This document shows positions 1-5,716 of a stretch of DNA of 8,431 nt, piece after piece. How positions within the stretch are numbered: the first letter of the stretch is position 1; each line of letters opens with the position of its first letter. The translations under genes and the position numbers were made by a program. This stretch comes from Methylococcaceae bacterium. Its GTDB lineage: Bacteria; Pseudomonadota; Gammaproteobacteria; Methylococcales; Methylococcaceae. The notes beneath the pieces are model-generated. The model was not told where the DNA came from and ran no database searches. It was given only the letters and a program-made list of their open reading frames with translations. The DNA lies in contig SXQV01000137.1 in NCBI GenBank assembly GCA_005792805.1, forward strand, positions 1 through 8,431, read 5' to 3'.

Positions 1-138
1 ATGGCACGCACCTTCTTGCGCCATATCCGTGTGACCTCCCTGGATGAACTCAAAACGCGAATCCTCAAAGGGGTCGATGAAATGAACCAACTGCCCGTTG
101 TGTTTCGTGGGAATAAGTTCGACATCGGCATCGAATAA
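1..138 (+). mobile_element. IS630-family transposase, C-terminal fragment (5' end outside window)
   Basis: An open frame runs from the window edge to a TAA at 136-138 and encodes 45 residues (MARTFLRHIRV, then a DELKTRILKGVDEMN stretch, then PVVFRGNKFD). I recognise this as the usual C-terminal tail of IS630-family DDE transposases, which commonly read MARTFLRHIRV, then a helix with ELK/RI, then PVVHRWKKFD. The ATG at base 1 is an internal Met of the family, not the true start, so the gene is cut by the window edge. The catalytic residues lie upstream and cannot be judged, so I cannot say whether the element is intact. It ends only 28 bases before the convergent hflC stop codon, so the insertion-sequence end must lie against or inside the hflC 3' end. 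No terminal inverted repeat can be assigned without the other end. Confidence 0.72.
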
Positions 139-166
139 TTTGTATCTTTATTGATGGAACGAACTA

Positions 167-1135
167 CTAGCGGCCCGTGGACTCAATCCGCTTCAATAGC
201 GAGAAAAGATCGCTATTGGTGGAAAGCACCACCGTCGCTTCGCTACCGATGATCTTTCGGTAAGTCTCCATACTCTTGGTGAAGCGGTAAAAATCCGCCG
301 CCTGGGGTTTCTGGGTATAGGCCCGGGCGTAGATCCCGGTCGCCCTGGCATCGGATTCACCACGGATCTCCTGCACCCGCTTGTAAGCCGTGGATTCGAT
401 CTCGTTGATGTCCCGATCCTTTTTACCGCTGATACGGGCCGCCTCGCCCTCACCTTCAGAACGGAAGCGCTGGGCAATCTGCAGGCGCTCACTGATCATG
501 CGCTGATAAATCCGCTCCAGCACTTCCGGGTTGTAGTTGAGTCGCTTGATCCGGATATCGAGCAGTTCAATGCCGAATTCGGCCAGTTTCGGCGCAGCAG
601 ACTCGAAGATGTTCTTCTCCAGCTCCGCCCGCCCAAACTGGATGGGGCGGAGAACCCCCAAAGCACCGGCACCCGTCAGCGTGGCCGCCGCGTTATCGTC
701 CTGCAACGGCTTGCGCTGCTTTTCGGTTCTCACCACTTCGATCAGCTCATGCCGCGCTACGGCCGTGCGTGTGTCACTGCCCAGAATGTCCTCCAGTCGC
801 GACTGGGCGCTACGTTCATCACGCAGGCGCAGGAAGTACTGCATGGGATCGGTGATGCGCCAACGGGCAAAGGTATCGACCTGGATATAGGTCTTGTCCT
901 TGGTCGACATTTCGACCATGGGCCCGTCCCAGGCGAGGTAGCGTTTGTCGATGCGGTTAACCTCCTGGACGAAAGGAAGCTTGAAATGCAAACCCGGCTC
1001 GGTGATCGGCTCACCAACGGGACGGCCAAACTGGGTGATGATGACTTGCTCGGTTTGTCGCACCGTATACATGGAGAGTAAAAAAATCAGGCCGAGTAGC
1101 GCGACACCTGCGATGCGAATATGACGGGACTTCAT
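167..1135 (-). CDS. hflC: HflC, SPFH/band-7 membrane protein modulating FtsH
   Basis: The product is 322 residues, close to the usual HflC length. In proteobacteria HflC forms a large ring with HflK in the inner membrane, facing the periplasm, and restrains the FtsH protease. Visible features: a single N-terminal membrane segment at about residues 7-23; the band-7 opening TEQVIITQFGRPV and PGLHFKLPFVQEV (28-59); TFARWRITDP (88-97); and a helical stretch rich in Glu/Ala/Arg (about 205-270, including RFRSEGEGEAARI), then TVVLSTNSDLF (301-311), typical of HflC C-termini. The start is supported by GGAG seven bases upstream, inside the end of hflK, and by an ATGA overlap with the hflK stop. Translational coupling is likely. 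The 3' end abuts an IS630-like transposase. Confidence 0.93.
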   Translation of the reverse strand: MKSRHIRIAGVALLGLIFLLSMYTVRQTEQVIITQFGRPVGEPITEPGLHFKLPFVQEVNRIDKRYLAWDGPMVEMSTKDKTYIQVDTFARWRITDPMQYFLRLRDERSAQSRLEDILGSDTRTAVARHELIEVVRTEKQRKPLQDDNAAATLTGAGALGVLRPIQFGRAELEKNIFESAAPKLAEFGIELLDIRIKRLNYNPEVLERIYQRMISERLQIAQRFRSEGEGEAARISGKKDRDINEIESTAYKRVQEIRGESDARATGIYARAYTQKPQAADFYRFTKSMETYRKIIGSEATVVLSTNSDLFSLLKRIESTGR

Positions 1136-2115
1136 TTGGCAGCTCCGGAAAATGTCTGTGGCAAAGGAAGCATGGGCAGGATTTGCTGCACCGACTCGTC
1201 GACGATGATGCCCTGCTTCGCCTGGGGAAGTACCTCACCCAAGGTTTCAAGGTAGATACGGGTCCGCGTCACTTCGGGCGCCTTGACGAACTCTTCAAGA
1301 ACAGCACTAAAGGCAGCGGCATCGCCTTCAGCTTCGTTAATGCGCTTGAACCGATACCCCTCCGCTTCGCGGATAGCCTGATCCGCCTCACCGCGTGCGC
1401 GGGGCACCGCCTTGTTATATTCCCCGTTGGCCAGGTTGATCGCATTTTCCCTATCCTGCTGGGCCCGATTCACCTCATTGAATGAAGGTTGCACCGGCTC
1501 CGGAGGATCGACGTTCTTGAGCTGAACCTGATTGACTGTCACCCCAAGCTGGTAACGGGCCGCCAAATCCCTGAGTCGATTGAGGGAGGTTTCCTCAATC
1601 TCCTGCCGGCCTATCGTGATAATTTCATCGACTGTGCGGTCGCCGATCACTTCCCGCATCACGGATTCAGATAAATCCCGCAGCGTGATGCCGGGGTCAC
1701 GAACCTCAAACAGGAAAATCTCGGGATCGGTGATGCGGTATTGCACCACCCACTCGACCAGTGCGGCATTCAGGTCACCCGTGACCATGGATCGCTCCTT
1801 GAGTGGCTCCGGCCCCGTCTGGTCGGGGTTGGTGGCCAGCTCTGCGGGTTGGCGTATGCCGAACTCCAGCTTTAATTGCCGCTGGGTAGGCACCTTGATG
1901 ACCTCATCAATCCCAAACGGCAATTTAAGGTGCAGGCCCGGTGGCACGTTTTGTAAGTGCCTGCCGAAGCGCAGTACCACACCCGCCGATTCCGCAGGTA
2001 CCGTGTAATAGGCGGTAAACAGGCCGATGAGGACAAACAGCACCAGAAGGAGGGTTCCTATCGGCGGTGGATGCCTGACGGGTAGTGTCGGCGTCCATGG
2101 ATTAGGTGCGCTCAT
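1132..2115 (-). CDS. hflK: HflK, short-form SPFH/band-7 partner of HflC
   Basis: With the start at 2115 the product is 327 residues (first residues MSAPNPWTPT). It has a proline-rich cytoplasmic start, one membrane segment at about 20-37 and the band-7 motifs AGVVLRFGR (44-52), PGLHLKLPF (59-67), MVTGDLNAALVEW (110-122) and YRITDP (126-131). A charged helical region lies at about 215-270 and a conserved tail RIYLETLGEVLP at 286-297. I chose this start because GGAG sits 8 bases upstream and the family motif begins soon after. The frame stays open another 106 codons upstream to 2433, but that part has no HflK-like content. The protein is shorter than E. coli HflK (about 419 residues), mainly because the long Gly-rich N-terminus is missing. 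It may therefore be an accessory paralogue rather than the housekeeping copy. Confidence 0.9.
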   Translation of the reverse strand: MSAPNPWTPTLPVRHPPPIGTLLLVLFVLIGLFTAYYTVPAESAGVVLRFGRHLQNVPPGLHLKLPFGIDEVIKVPTQRQLKLEFGIRQPAELATNPDQTGPEPLKERSMVTGDLNAALVEWVVQYRITDPEIFLFEVRDPGITLRDLSESVMREVIGDRTVDEIITIGRQEIEETSLNRLRDLAARYQLGVTVNQVQLKNVDPPEPVQPSFNEVNRAQQDRENAINLANGEYNKAVPRARGEADQAIREAEGYRFKRINEAEGDAAAFSAVLEEFVKAPEVTRTRIYLETLGEVLPQAKQGIIVDESVQQILPMLPLPQTFSGAAK

Positions 2116-2342
2116 GGGATTCTCCGGGAAGCTGTCGAATGGCACGCTCTGCGAGGTGCCGCCAGTGTAACTCGATCCGGAACAGGGCGTGGAGTCATTG
2201 ACCCGTGGTGGCAAGACGACGTATGCAAAGTACTGGGAGCGGTTGAAGAGCGGGCAGTGACCGAACCCACCGTTCGACTTTCCCGGAATGACTGCCGCAT
2301 CTGCCACGAACAACATGTTTTGGCTCCCGCCTGACTCCAGAA

Positions 2343-2360
2343 CTGTGGGATTTGCCACAG
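2343..2360. repeat. Perfect dyad CTGTGG-N6-CCACAG
   Basis: The arms 2343-2348 and 2355-2360 are perfect inverted complements around a 6-base centre (GATTTG). The size and symmetry resemble an operator for a dimeric regulator. It lies about 230 bases upstream of the hflK start, with no run of T nearby to suggest a terminator. No regulator can be named, and a 6+6 dyad can occur by chance. Confidence 0.3.
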
Positions 2361-2548
2361 TCATTGAGTCAAAACCTGCACTTCTCAAATGCATGGAGGC
2401 CTTGAAATATCTTTCGATTGACGGTGTGAACACTTACCGAGTCTCGCCAAAGCGCTCAGGCCGTACCTTGCGCCACATTCGGTCAACCAAGCAACAGACT
2501 TGGCATAGTAAGTGCTAAATAATTTGCCGTGTAGGTTCTCTCTCCGGT

Positions 2549-2630
2549 TGGCCTCAACCATTCAGCGCTGCCGACAGATTTGTGGCAGCGCGATAGCGCT
2601 CTCACCGAAGACGCGCCCCTGTTGAGGCCA
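2549..2630. repeat. Nested inverted repeats (10-bp outer stem enclosing an 8-bp hairpin)
   Basis: TGGCCTCAAC at 2549-2558 is the exact reverse complement of GTTGAGGCCA at 2621-2630. Inside this pair, GCGCTGCC (2565-2572) pairs perfectly with GGCAGCGC (2584-2591) across an 11-base loop. The left outer arm can instead fold locally as GGTTG-GCCT-CAACC (2546-2559), so two exclusive folds are possible. The right arm runs straight into TTTTTT (2631-2636), as in an intrinsic terminator read on the plus strand. It could be a structured leader of the 2787 gene, a terminator-like fold or a mobile-element remnant. Which of these, if any, is not decided by the sequence. Confidence 0.4.
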
Positions 2631-2786
2631 TTTTTTGAGGGAACTAAACCCGCAGTGATCGTCGGATTTGGCAACGAATCCCGAGGCACCCGTCAGGGGA
2701 TCAAACCGAAATACCCCTTGAGCCACCACCATTTTTCAATGCATTCAATGAGTCCACATCAACACGGCGATACTGACGGAGTTGCC

Positions 2787-3122
2787 ATGATCACTCTTCG
2801 ACCACACTGGTTGGCGCACCATTCCGATGGTTACGCGGAACTGATGCAATTCTGCCGTGACCTGGTCTCGCCCTATACCGAACATGACGTGCGGGCCTTC
2901 AACGCCATATTCCGCTGCGTTTATCCGCAGCTCTGCCCACAAGAAGTTCGCCTGGCTAAACGCCTGGCCGAACTGATGATAGAAGGCCTGTCATCCCGCC
3001 AGACCTGCCGCATTACAGCGAAACCTAAACAACAGAACACCAGAATTTATGGACAAGCTGATCATCCAGGTTCAGGACTCGGCAGGCCAGTGGATTACCG
3101 TACAGAGTCTCAAGCCGCGTGA
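2787..3122 (+). CDS. Small hypothetical protein (111 aa)
   Basis: I do not recognise this protein. The chosen start (MITLRPHWLAHH) has GGAG five bases upstream at 2778-2781. The frame is open back to 2580, but the upstream residues look non-coding. Residues 1 to about 75 look like a genuine small soluble alpha-helical domain with a regular mix of hydrophobic and charged residues, for example YAELMQFCRDLV and EVRLAKRLAELMIEGL. Two cysteines (in QFCRDL and FRCVYPQLC) fall near His residues but form no known metal motif. The last 35 or so residues are low in hydrophobics, and their DNA is shared with the next small gene in another frame. The true C-terminus may therefore be earlier, or a frameshift may join the two. 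No membrane segment or signal peptide is seen. Confidence 0.45.
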   Translation: MITLRPHWLAHHSDGYAELMQFCRDLVSPYTEHDVRAFNAIFRCVYPQLCPQEVRLAKRLAELMIEGLSSRQTCRITAKPKQQNTRIYGQADHPGSGLGRPVDYRTESQAA

Positions 3123-3219
3123 TGCGGGTGAAGCCCGGGAACTTCTCGATATGGCGCGCCGCAGACGTCCCAGGAAAATCCTTCGCGCCATCATCAACGG
3201 CTCTGCCAGGCTGCTTTAA
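3049..3219 (+). CDS. Very small hypothetical protein (56 aa), basic
   Basis: The frame from ATG 3049 to TAA 3217-3219 encodes a 56-residue protein beginning MDKLIIQVQDSAGQWITVQ. It has a beta-like N-terminal half and a strongly basic helical second half (DMARRRRPRKILRAIING). The first half alternates hydrophobic residues like a beta-hairpin and the second is amphipathic, which argues for real coding. It overlaps the end of the 2787 gene by 74 bases in the +1 frame and has no clear Shine-Dalgarno sequence. It may be translated by coupling, or it may be the displaced C-terminus of the upstream gene after a one-base indel. The frame is open only back to 2983 and offers no earlier ATG, GTG, TTG or CTG. 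I do not recognise the family. Confidence 0.45.
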   Translation: MDKLIIQVQDSAGQWITVQSLKPRDAGEARELLDMARRRRPRKILRAIINGSARLL

Positions 3220-3301
3220 GTTCGCGGCAAGCCACCATTGAGCTGTCTGCCTATCCCAAACAGCCGGCCAGCGTCATTTCCTCAAACCCACACCCGCCCG
3301 C

Positions 3302-4378
3302 ATGGACCACGCAAATCACGACAAGCCCCAACAGAAGGGTGTACTCGACCTCCGCATTCGCCTTGATGAGAGGGGCCAGTTCATCGGACTGAGCATTAAC
3401 GGCATTCCTGTTGATCTGCCAATGTCAGTGGAGCCCGAGCCCTGTCAGGGCGGTGAAGCTGAAAAAGGCATCCACCACGCACACACCCCTTCGCATCCGC
3501 CTGATACGGCGCGAGCAGAAACGGCGCACTCACCCAGCAGCAAGAACCGTCCCGGTGAAAGATTTCTTCTGGAAATGTTACGCAATAGTGTGCTGACGCT
3601 GTTTAGCCTCATTACGCTGCAACTGATCTTCCATCACTTTTATCTCCGGCACGACGATACGTTCATGGATCGCTATGGCTGGTGGATTCTGTATCTCGAC
3701 GTCAGCGTCGTCGCCCTGGTAACAACGCTGGGGTACTTACGGTCCTACATATATGGCAATGCCAGCCATATGGTTGGGATGGTGATTGGCATGACCATCG
3801 GCATGCAGGTGGGCACCATGATTGGCGGCGTCCTCGGTGCGACCAACGGTTTTTTTGTCGGCTCCATTGTGGGTATGAGTCTGGGCTCGCTTTATGGCGT
3901 GGCGACCGCTTGGTGCTGTGGCCCCATGGCTGTCATGCATGGCCTGATGGCAGGCGTCATGGGTGGCACCATGGGCGCAATGGTGGTCGTTATGATGATC
4001 CCCGATCATGTACTCATCTTCATGCCGATATTCACCAGCATCAACCTGCTAATACTGATCTGCTTCACCTACCTCTTCTACAAAGAGTGTGTTCTGGCTG
4101 ACCGTTGCCAGGCCAGCAAGCCTATACGGTTCGGCAACATGATCAGCATCACCCTGCTGACTGTCGGATTTCTGACGGCCTTAATGATCGTTGGCCCTAA
4201 AGGTCCCATGGTGTGGAAAGGTCAAAAGAGGACGCCTGTCGGCGATCAACCCACGGCAAACCCGTTTTCACTCAAGGACGGCAGCAAACCTGGGGCACAT
4301 GGCGACAAAGACGAGGATATGAACATGGGCGGTGAAATGGTTTGCGGAGCCATGAAGGGTGGAACGGAAAACCATTAG
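3302..4378 (+). CDS. Polytopic Met/Gly-rich membrane protein with His-rich N-terminus, possibly metal-related
   Basis: The 358-residue product has a soluble, His-rich N-terminus (residues 1-90, including HHAHTPSHP around 58-66). About seven hydrophobic segments follow, near 95-113, 126-146, 157-181, 183-203, 208-232, 236-259 and 280-297. The C-terminal tail is hydrophilic and Met-containing (DEDMNMGGEM). From residue 159 to 199 every fourth residue is Gly, 11 times without a break, followed by CCGPMAVMHGLMAGVMGG. Such Gly zippers pack membrane helices tightly or line oligomeric pores. His and Met clusters at both ends are common in copper-handling proteins, so a metal-transport or metal-sensing role is a fair guess. 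It has no CPx ATPase or other catalytic motif. The start has no clear Shine-Dalgarno sequence. It converges on the cytochrome block with 41 bases between the stop codons. I cannot give a family name. Confidence 0.8.
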   Translation: MDHANHDKPQQKGVLDLRIRLDERGQFIGLSINGIPVDLPMSVEPEPCQGGEAEKGIHHAHTPSHPPDTARAETAHSPSSKNRPGERFLLEMLRNSVLTLFSLITLQLIFHHFYLRHDDTFMDRYGWWILYLDVSVVALVTTLGYLRSYIYGNASHMVGMVIGMTIGMQVGTMIGGVLGATNGFFVGSIVGMSLGSLYGVATAWCCGPMAVMHGLMAGVMGGTMGAMVVVMMIPDHVLIFMPIFTSINLLILICFTYLFYKECVLADRCQASKPIRFGNMISITLLTVGFLTALMIVGPKGPMVWKGQKRTPVGDQPTANPFSLKDGSKPGAHGDKDEDMNMGGEMVCGAMKGGTENH

Positions 4379-4419
4379 GGTTAATCAAAAACCGGCCTGT
4401 TCTCCTGCATGGCTGAAGG

Positions 4420-5154
4420 TTATTCCTCACCCACGCGGTCGGTAAACCACATCTGCCATAGGGAAACGGCGATCATGATTGTGCCCGCCAAGCCGTAACA
4501 GACCCCTGAAATCATCGTCAGCCAGGCAAATCCGGGCCATAGCTTGGTCAGCCACCACGACAGCGTGTCAGCGAACAATGCCAAAAATGGCGTCACCATC
4601 AAGACTGATTGCAGGCCGTGCGGGAATTTTGCAAACGCAAAAATTCCACCAATAAACATGAAGATGAAGCCGATACTGAAGAGGTGTATGTGTGAAGACC
4701 TCGTCAGAACGGAGTAGCTCTCTCCCTGATCCACTGCGGCGGCCTGCTGCAAGACATCGAGCTTGAGGAAATTGGGCAGGCTGGACTGCCCGTTATGGCA
4801 GGCACCGCAGTGAGCCTGAACCAGTGGCTCGATATGACCGGACCAATCCAGCGCTGGCGCACCATCACGGGCCCACTGAATCAGCTGGAATCGCACGTCA
4901 TCCGCTGCCATCGGCTTCATGGCACCCTTGAGCATAGCCTCCAGCTTGGAACCGGAGCGGTTACCGTGATAGCTGTATTTAATGTCTTCGATGGATAACC
5001 CTGGCTTGCCGTCGGCCATGCCGTGAGTCAGCAATATCTGGACAGCCGCCATCAGCAAGCCCGAGCACGTCACTAATAAAAAACCGGTGAACAGAAGGCG
5101 CACACGAAGCGGCAGGTGGCTGAGTCTCAGCCGGTCGAATGGAGGTCGAATCAT
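4420..5154 (-). CDS. Membrane-anchored monohaem c-type cytochrome, four membrane segments
   Basis: The product is 244 residues. A first membrane segment (about 20-41) leads into a periplasmic domain with IEDIKYSYHGNRSGSKLE (55-72) and a single haem-c motif CGACH (116-120). Three more segments lie at about 155-175, 180-201 and 209-235. His155 and His157 (SSHIHLFS) at the entry to the second segment could ligate haem or metal. I recognise the overall pattern (GLSIEDI, YHG, CxxCH, then SHIHLF and a TKLWPGFAW-like segment) as a widespread uncharacterised proteobacterial membrane cytochrome family. I recall that database members can carry misleading names, and its biochemical role is not established. 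The gene follows csp on the same strand after 120 bases that contain two hairpins. Its ATG has no strong Shine-Dalgarno sequence. It may pass electrons between the quinone pool and the periplasmic cytochromes encoded upstream (inference). Confidence 0.82.
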   Translation of the reverse strand: MIRPPFDRLRLSHLPLRVRLLFTGFLLVTCSGLLMAAVQILLTHGMADGKPGLSIEDIKYSYHGNRSGSKLEAMLKGAMKPMAADDVRFQLIQWARDGAPALDWSGHIEPLVQAHCGACHNGQSSLPNFLKLDVLQQAAAVDQGESYSVLTRSSHIHLFSIGFIFMFIGGIFAFAKFPHGLQSVLMVTPFLALFADTLSWWLTKLWPGFAWLTMISGVCYGLAGTIMIAVSLWQMWFTDRVGEE

Positions 5155-5208
5155 GGTGGTTGAGCAGGAACGAGGCCCGAAGTTAAATCGTAATTCTGGC
5201 TGATCAGG

Positions 5209-5231
5209 GCGACCGGAGGAACCCCGGTCGC
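5209..5231 (-). repeat. Hairpin GCGACCGG/CCGGTCGC in the csp - membrane cytochrome gap
   Basis: The arms 5209-5216 and 5224-5231 form a perfect 8-bp GC-rich stem with a 7-base loop. It is the second of two hairpins between csp and the downstream minus-strand gene. No U-run follows on the minus strand, so it is more likely an mRNA-stability or processing element than a strong intrinsic terminator. Confidence 0.45.
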
Positions 5232-5246
5232 GGCAGGCAAGAGTCG

Positions 5247-5268
5247 AGCGAGCCTCAGGCGGCTCGCT
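5247..5268 (-). repeat. Hairpin AGCGAGCC/GGCTCGCT just after csp
   Basis: A perfect 8-bp stem (5247-5254 with 5261-5268) and a 6-base loop lie immediately beyond the csp stop codon. The position fits a 3'-end structure of the csp message. Downstream on the minus strand there is only a mixed CGACTCTTGCC stretch, not a U-tract, so termination would be inefficient or Rho-assisted. Confidence 0.45.
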
Positions 5269-5274
5269 GAGCGT

Positions 5275-5610
5275 TTAGCAGCAGGATTTACCGCAAGCCA
5301 GACAGGTTTCGGCACACTTGCGGCAGGCTTCTTCACACGCCTTGCAGCACGCATGGTGGGCGGCATGTTTGGCGCATTCTTCAGCACATTTCTGACAGGC
5401 GGCTGCGCAAAGCTTGCATAGATCGGCATGCAACGACGAACCACGGGCCATGAAAGCCACGCACAGGCTACAGAGATCGGCACAATCCCGGCACGCCTTG
5501 ACGCAGGCGGCCATGGAGCCATGATCAATACAGGCGCTGCTGCAACGCTCACACTCCACAAAACAGGCCAGACAGGCCTCGATGCAGCTACGGATGGTAG
5601 TGTCGGACAT
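5275..5610 (-). CDS. Cys-rich four-helix-bundle copper-storage-like protein (Csp/DUF326)
   Basis: The 111-residue product has 25 Cys by my count, in repeating CxxxC and CxxC spacings (residues 9, 13, 16, 20, 23, 27; 36, 40, 43, 47, 50; 65, 68, 72, 75, 79; 88, 89, 92, 96, 99, 103, 106, 110, 111). This is the signature of the copper-storage Csp family, where Cys residues line the core of a four-helix bundle and bind many Cu(I) ions. There is no Tat or Sec signal, so it resembles the cytosolic Csp3 type rather than exported Csp1. I chose ATG 5610 (MSDTTIRSC) because AAGGAG lies 6 bases upstream. The ATG directly before it (5613) is possible and would add one Met. It sits between cytochrome genes, which suggests copper buffering for the pathway. 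The CxxC-dense tail (CLACGKSCC) is unusual. Confidence 0.9.
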   Translation of the reverse strand: MSDTTIRSCIEACLACFVECERCSSACIDHGSMAACVKACRDCADLCSLCVAFMARGSSLHADLCKLCAAACQKCAEECAKHAAHHACCKACEEACRKCAETCLACGKSCC

Positions 5611-5684
5611 CATATTCTCCTTATTTAACTGAACTATCATTGATTGGGGTTTGAAGCTCACACTGCTGTTTGATTACTTAGGTT

Positions 5685-5694
5685 TCACCTCCTT
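5685..5694 (-). promoter_or_regulatory. Orphan perfect Shine-Dalgarno-like sequence upstream of csp
   Basis: On the minus strand AAGGAGGTGA matches the 16S anti-Shine-Dalgarno sequence perfectly. No ATG, GTG or TTG lies at a useful distance after it; the next codons run into a TAA. It lies about 75 bases upstream of the csp start, inside the gap after the cytochrome lipoprotein gene. It also contains one arm of a short AGGT-GAA-ACCT dyad (5680-5690). It could be a ribosome standby site, a regulator site, or the remnant of a lost start. Confidence 0.35.
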
Positions 5695-5716
5695 TGTTTA
5701 TAGTCAGGGCTTTCTG

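Larger units (their letters stand above)
2116..2786. other. Intergenic region between divergent hflK and the 2787 gene; no convincing gene
   Basis: About 670 bases without a gene I can support. Open frames exist on both strands, but none shows a recognisable family, a ribosome-binding site with a credible start, or a conserved motif. It must hold the promoters of the leftward hflKC operon and of the rightward small genes. I see no strong -35/-10 pair for either. Three inverted repeats stand out and are listed separately: 2343-2360, 2546-2559 and the nested pair at 2549-2630. The Shine-Dalgarno sequence of hflK lies at its left end and a GGAG for the 2787 gene at its right end (2778-2781). It could contain a decayed gene or mobile-element remnant. 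Confidence 0.6.

Noticed and set aside
2173..2260. Plus-strand stretch that translates to a protein-like string (DPEQGVESLTRGG then KTTYAKYWERLKSGQ)
   Set aside because: It is bounded by stops after fewer than 30 codons, has no start or ribosome-binding site, and I recognise no family. It might be a gene relic but cannot be supported.
2116..2433. Open frame continuous with hflK giving a 106-residue N-terminal extension
   Set aside because: The extra residues show no HflK-like sequence or signal, and a good GGAG with proper spacing marks the start at 2115.
2580..2600. Possible second sigma-54 site (TGGCAG with GC at correct spacing) on the plus strand
   Set aside because: It misses several consensus positions (C to G in GGCAC, TTGCW poorly matched) and falls within a hairpin arm, so chance is likely.
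3737..4009. Minus-strand His-rich open frame opposite the Met/Gly-rich membrane protein
   Set aside because: It is the antisense image of the Met-rich gene (ATG read backwards gives CAT, His); not an independent metal-binding protein.
4379..4419. Bidirectional terminator between the convergent genes
   Set aside because: There are short T and A runs (TTTTTG on the minus strand), but no stem of useful length precedes them.
5151..5561. Second long minus-strand frame overlapping csp
   Set aside because: It is a shifted-frame reading of the Cys-rich repeats with no recognisable motif; the csp frame is clearly the real one.
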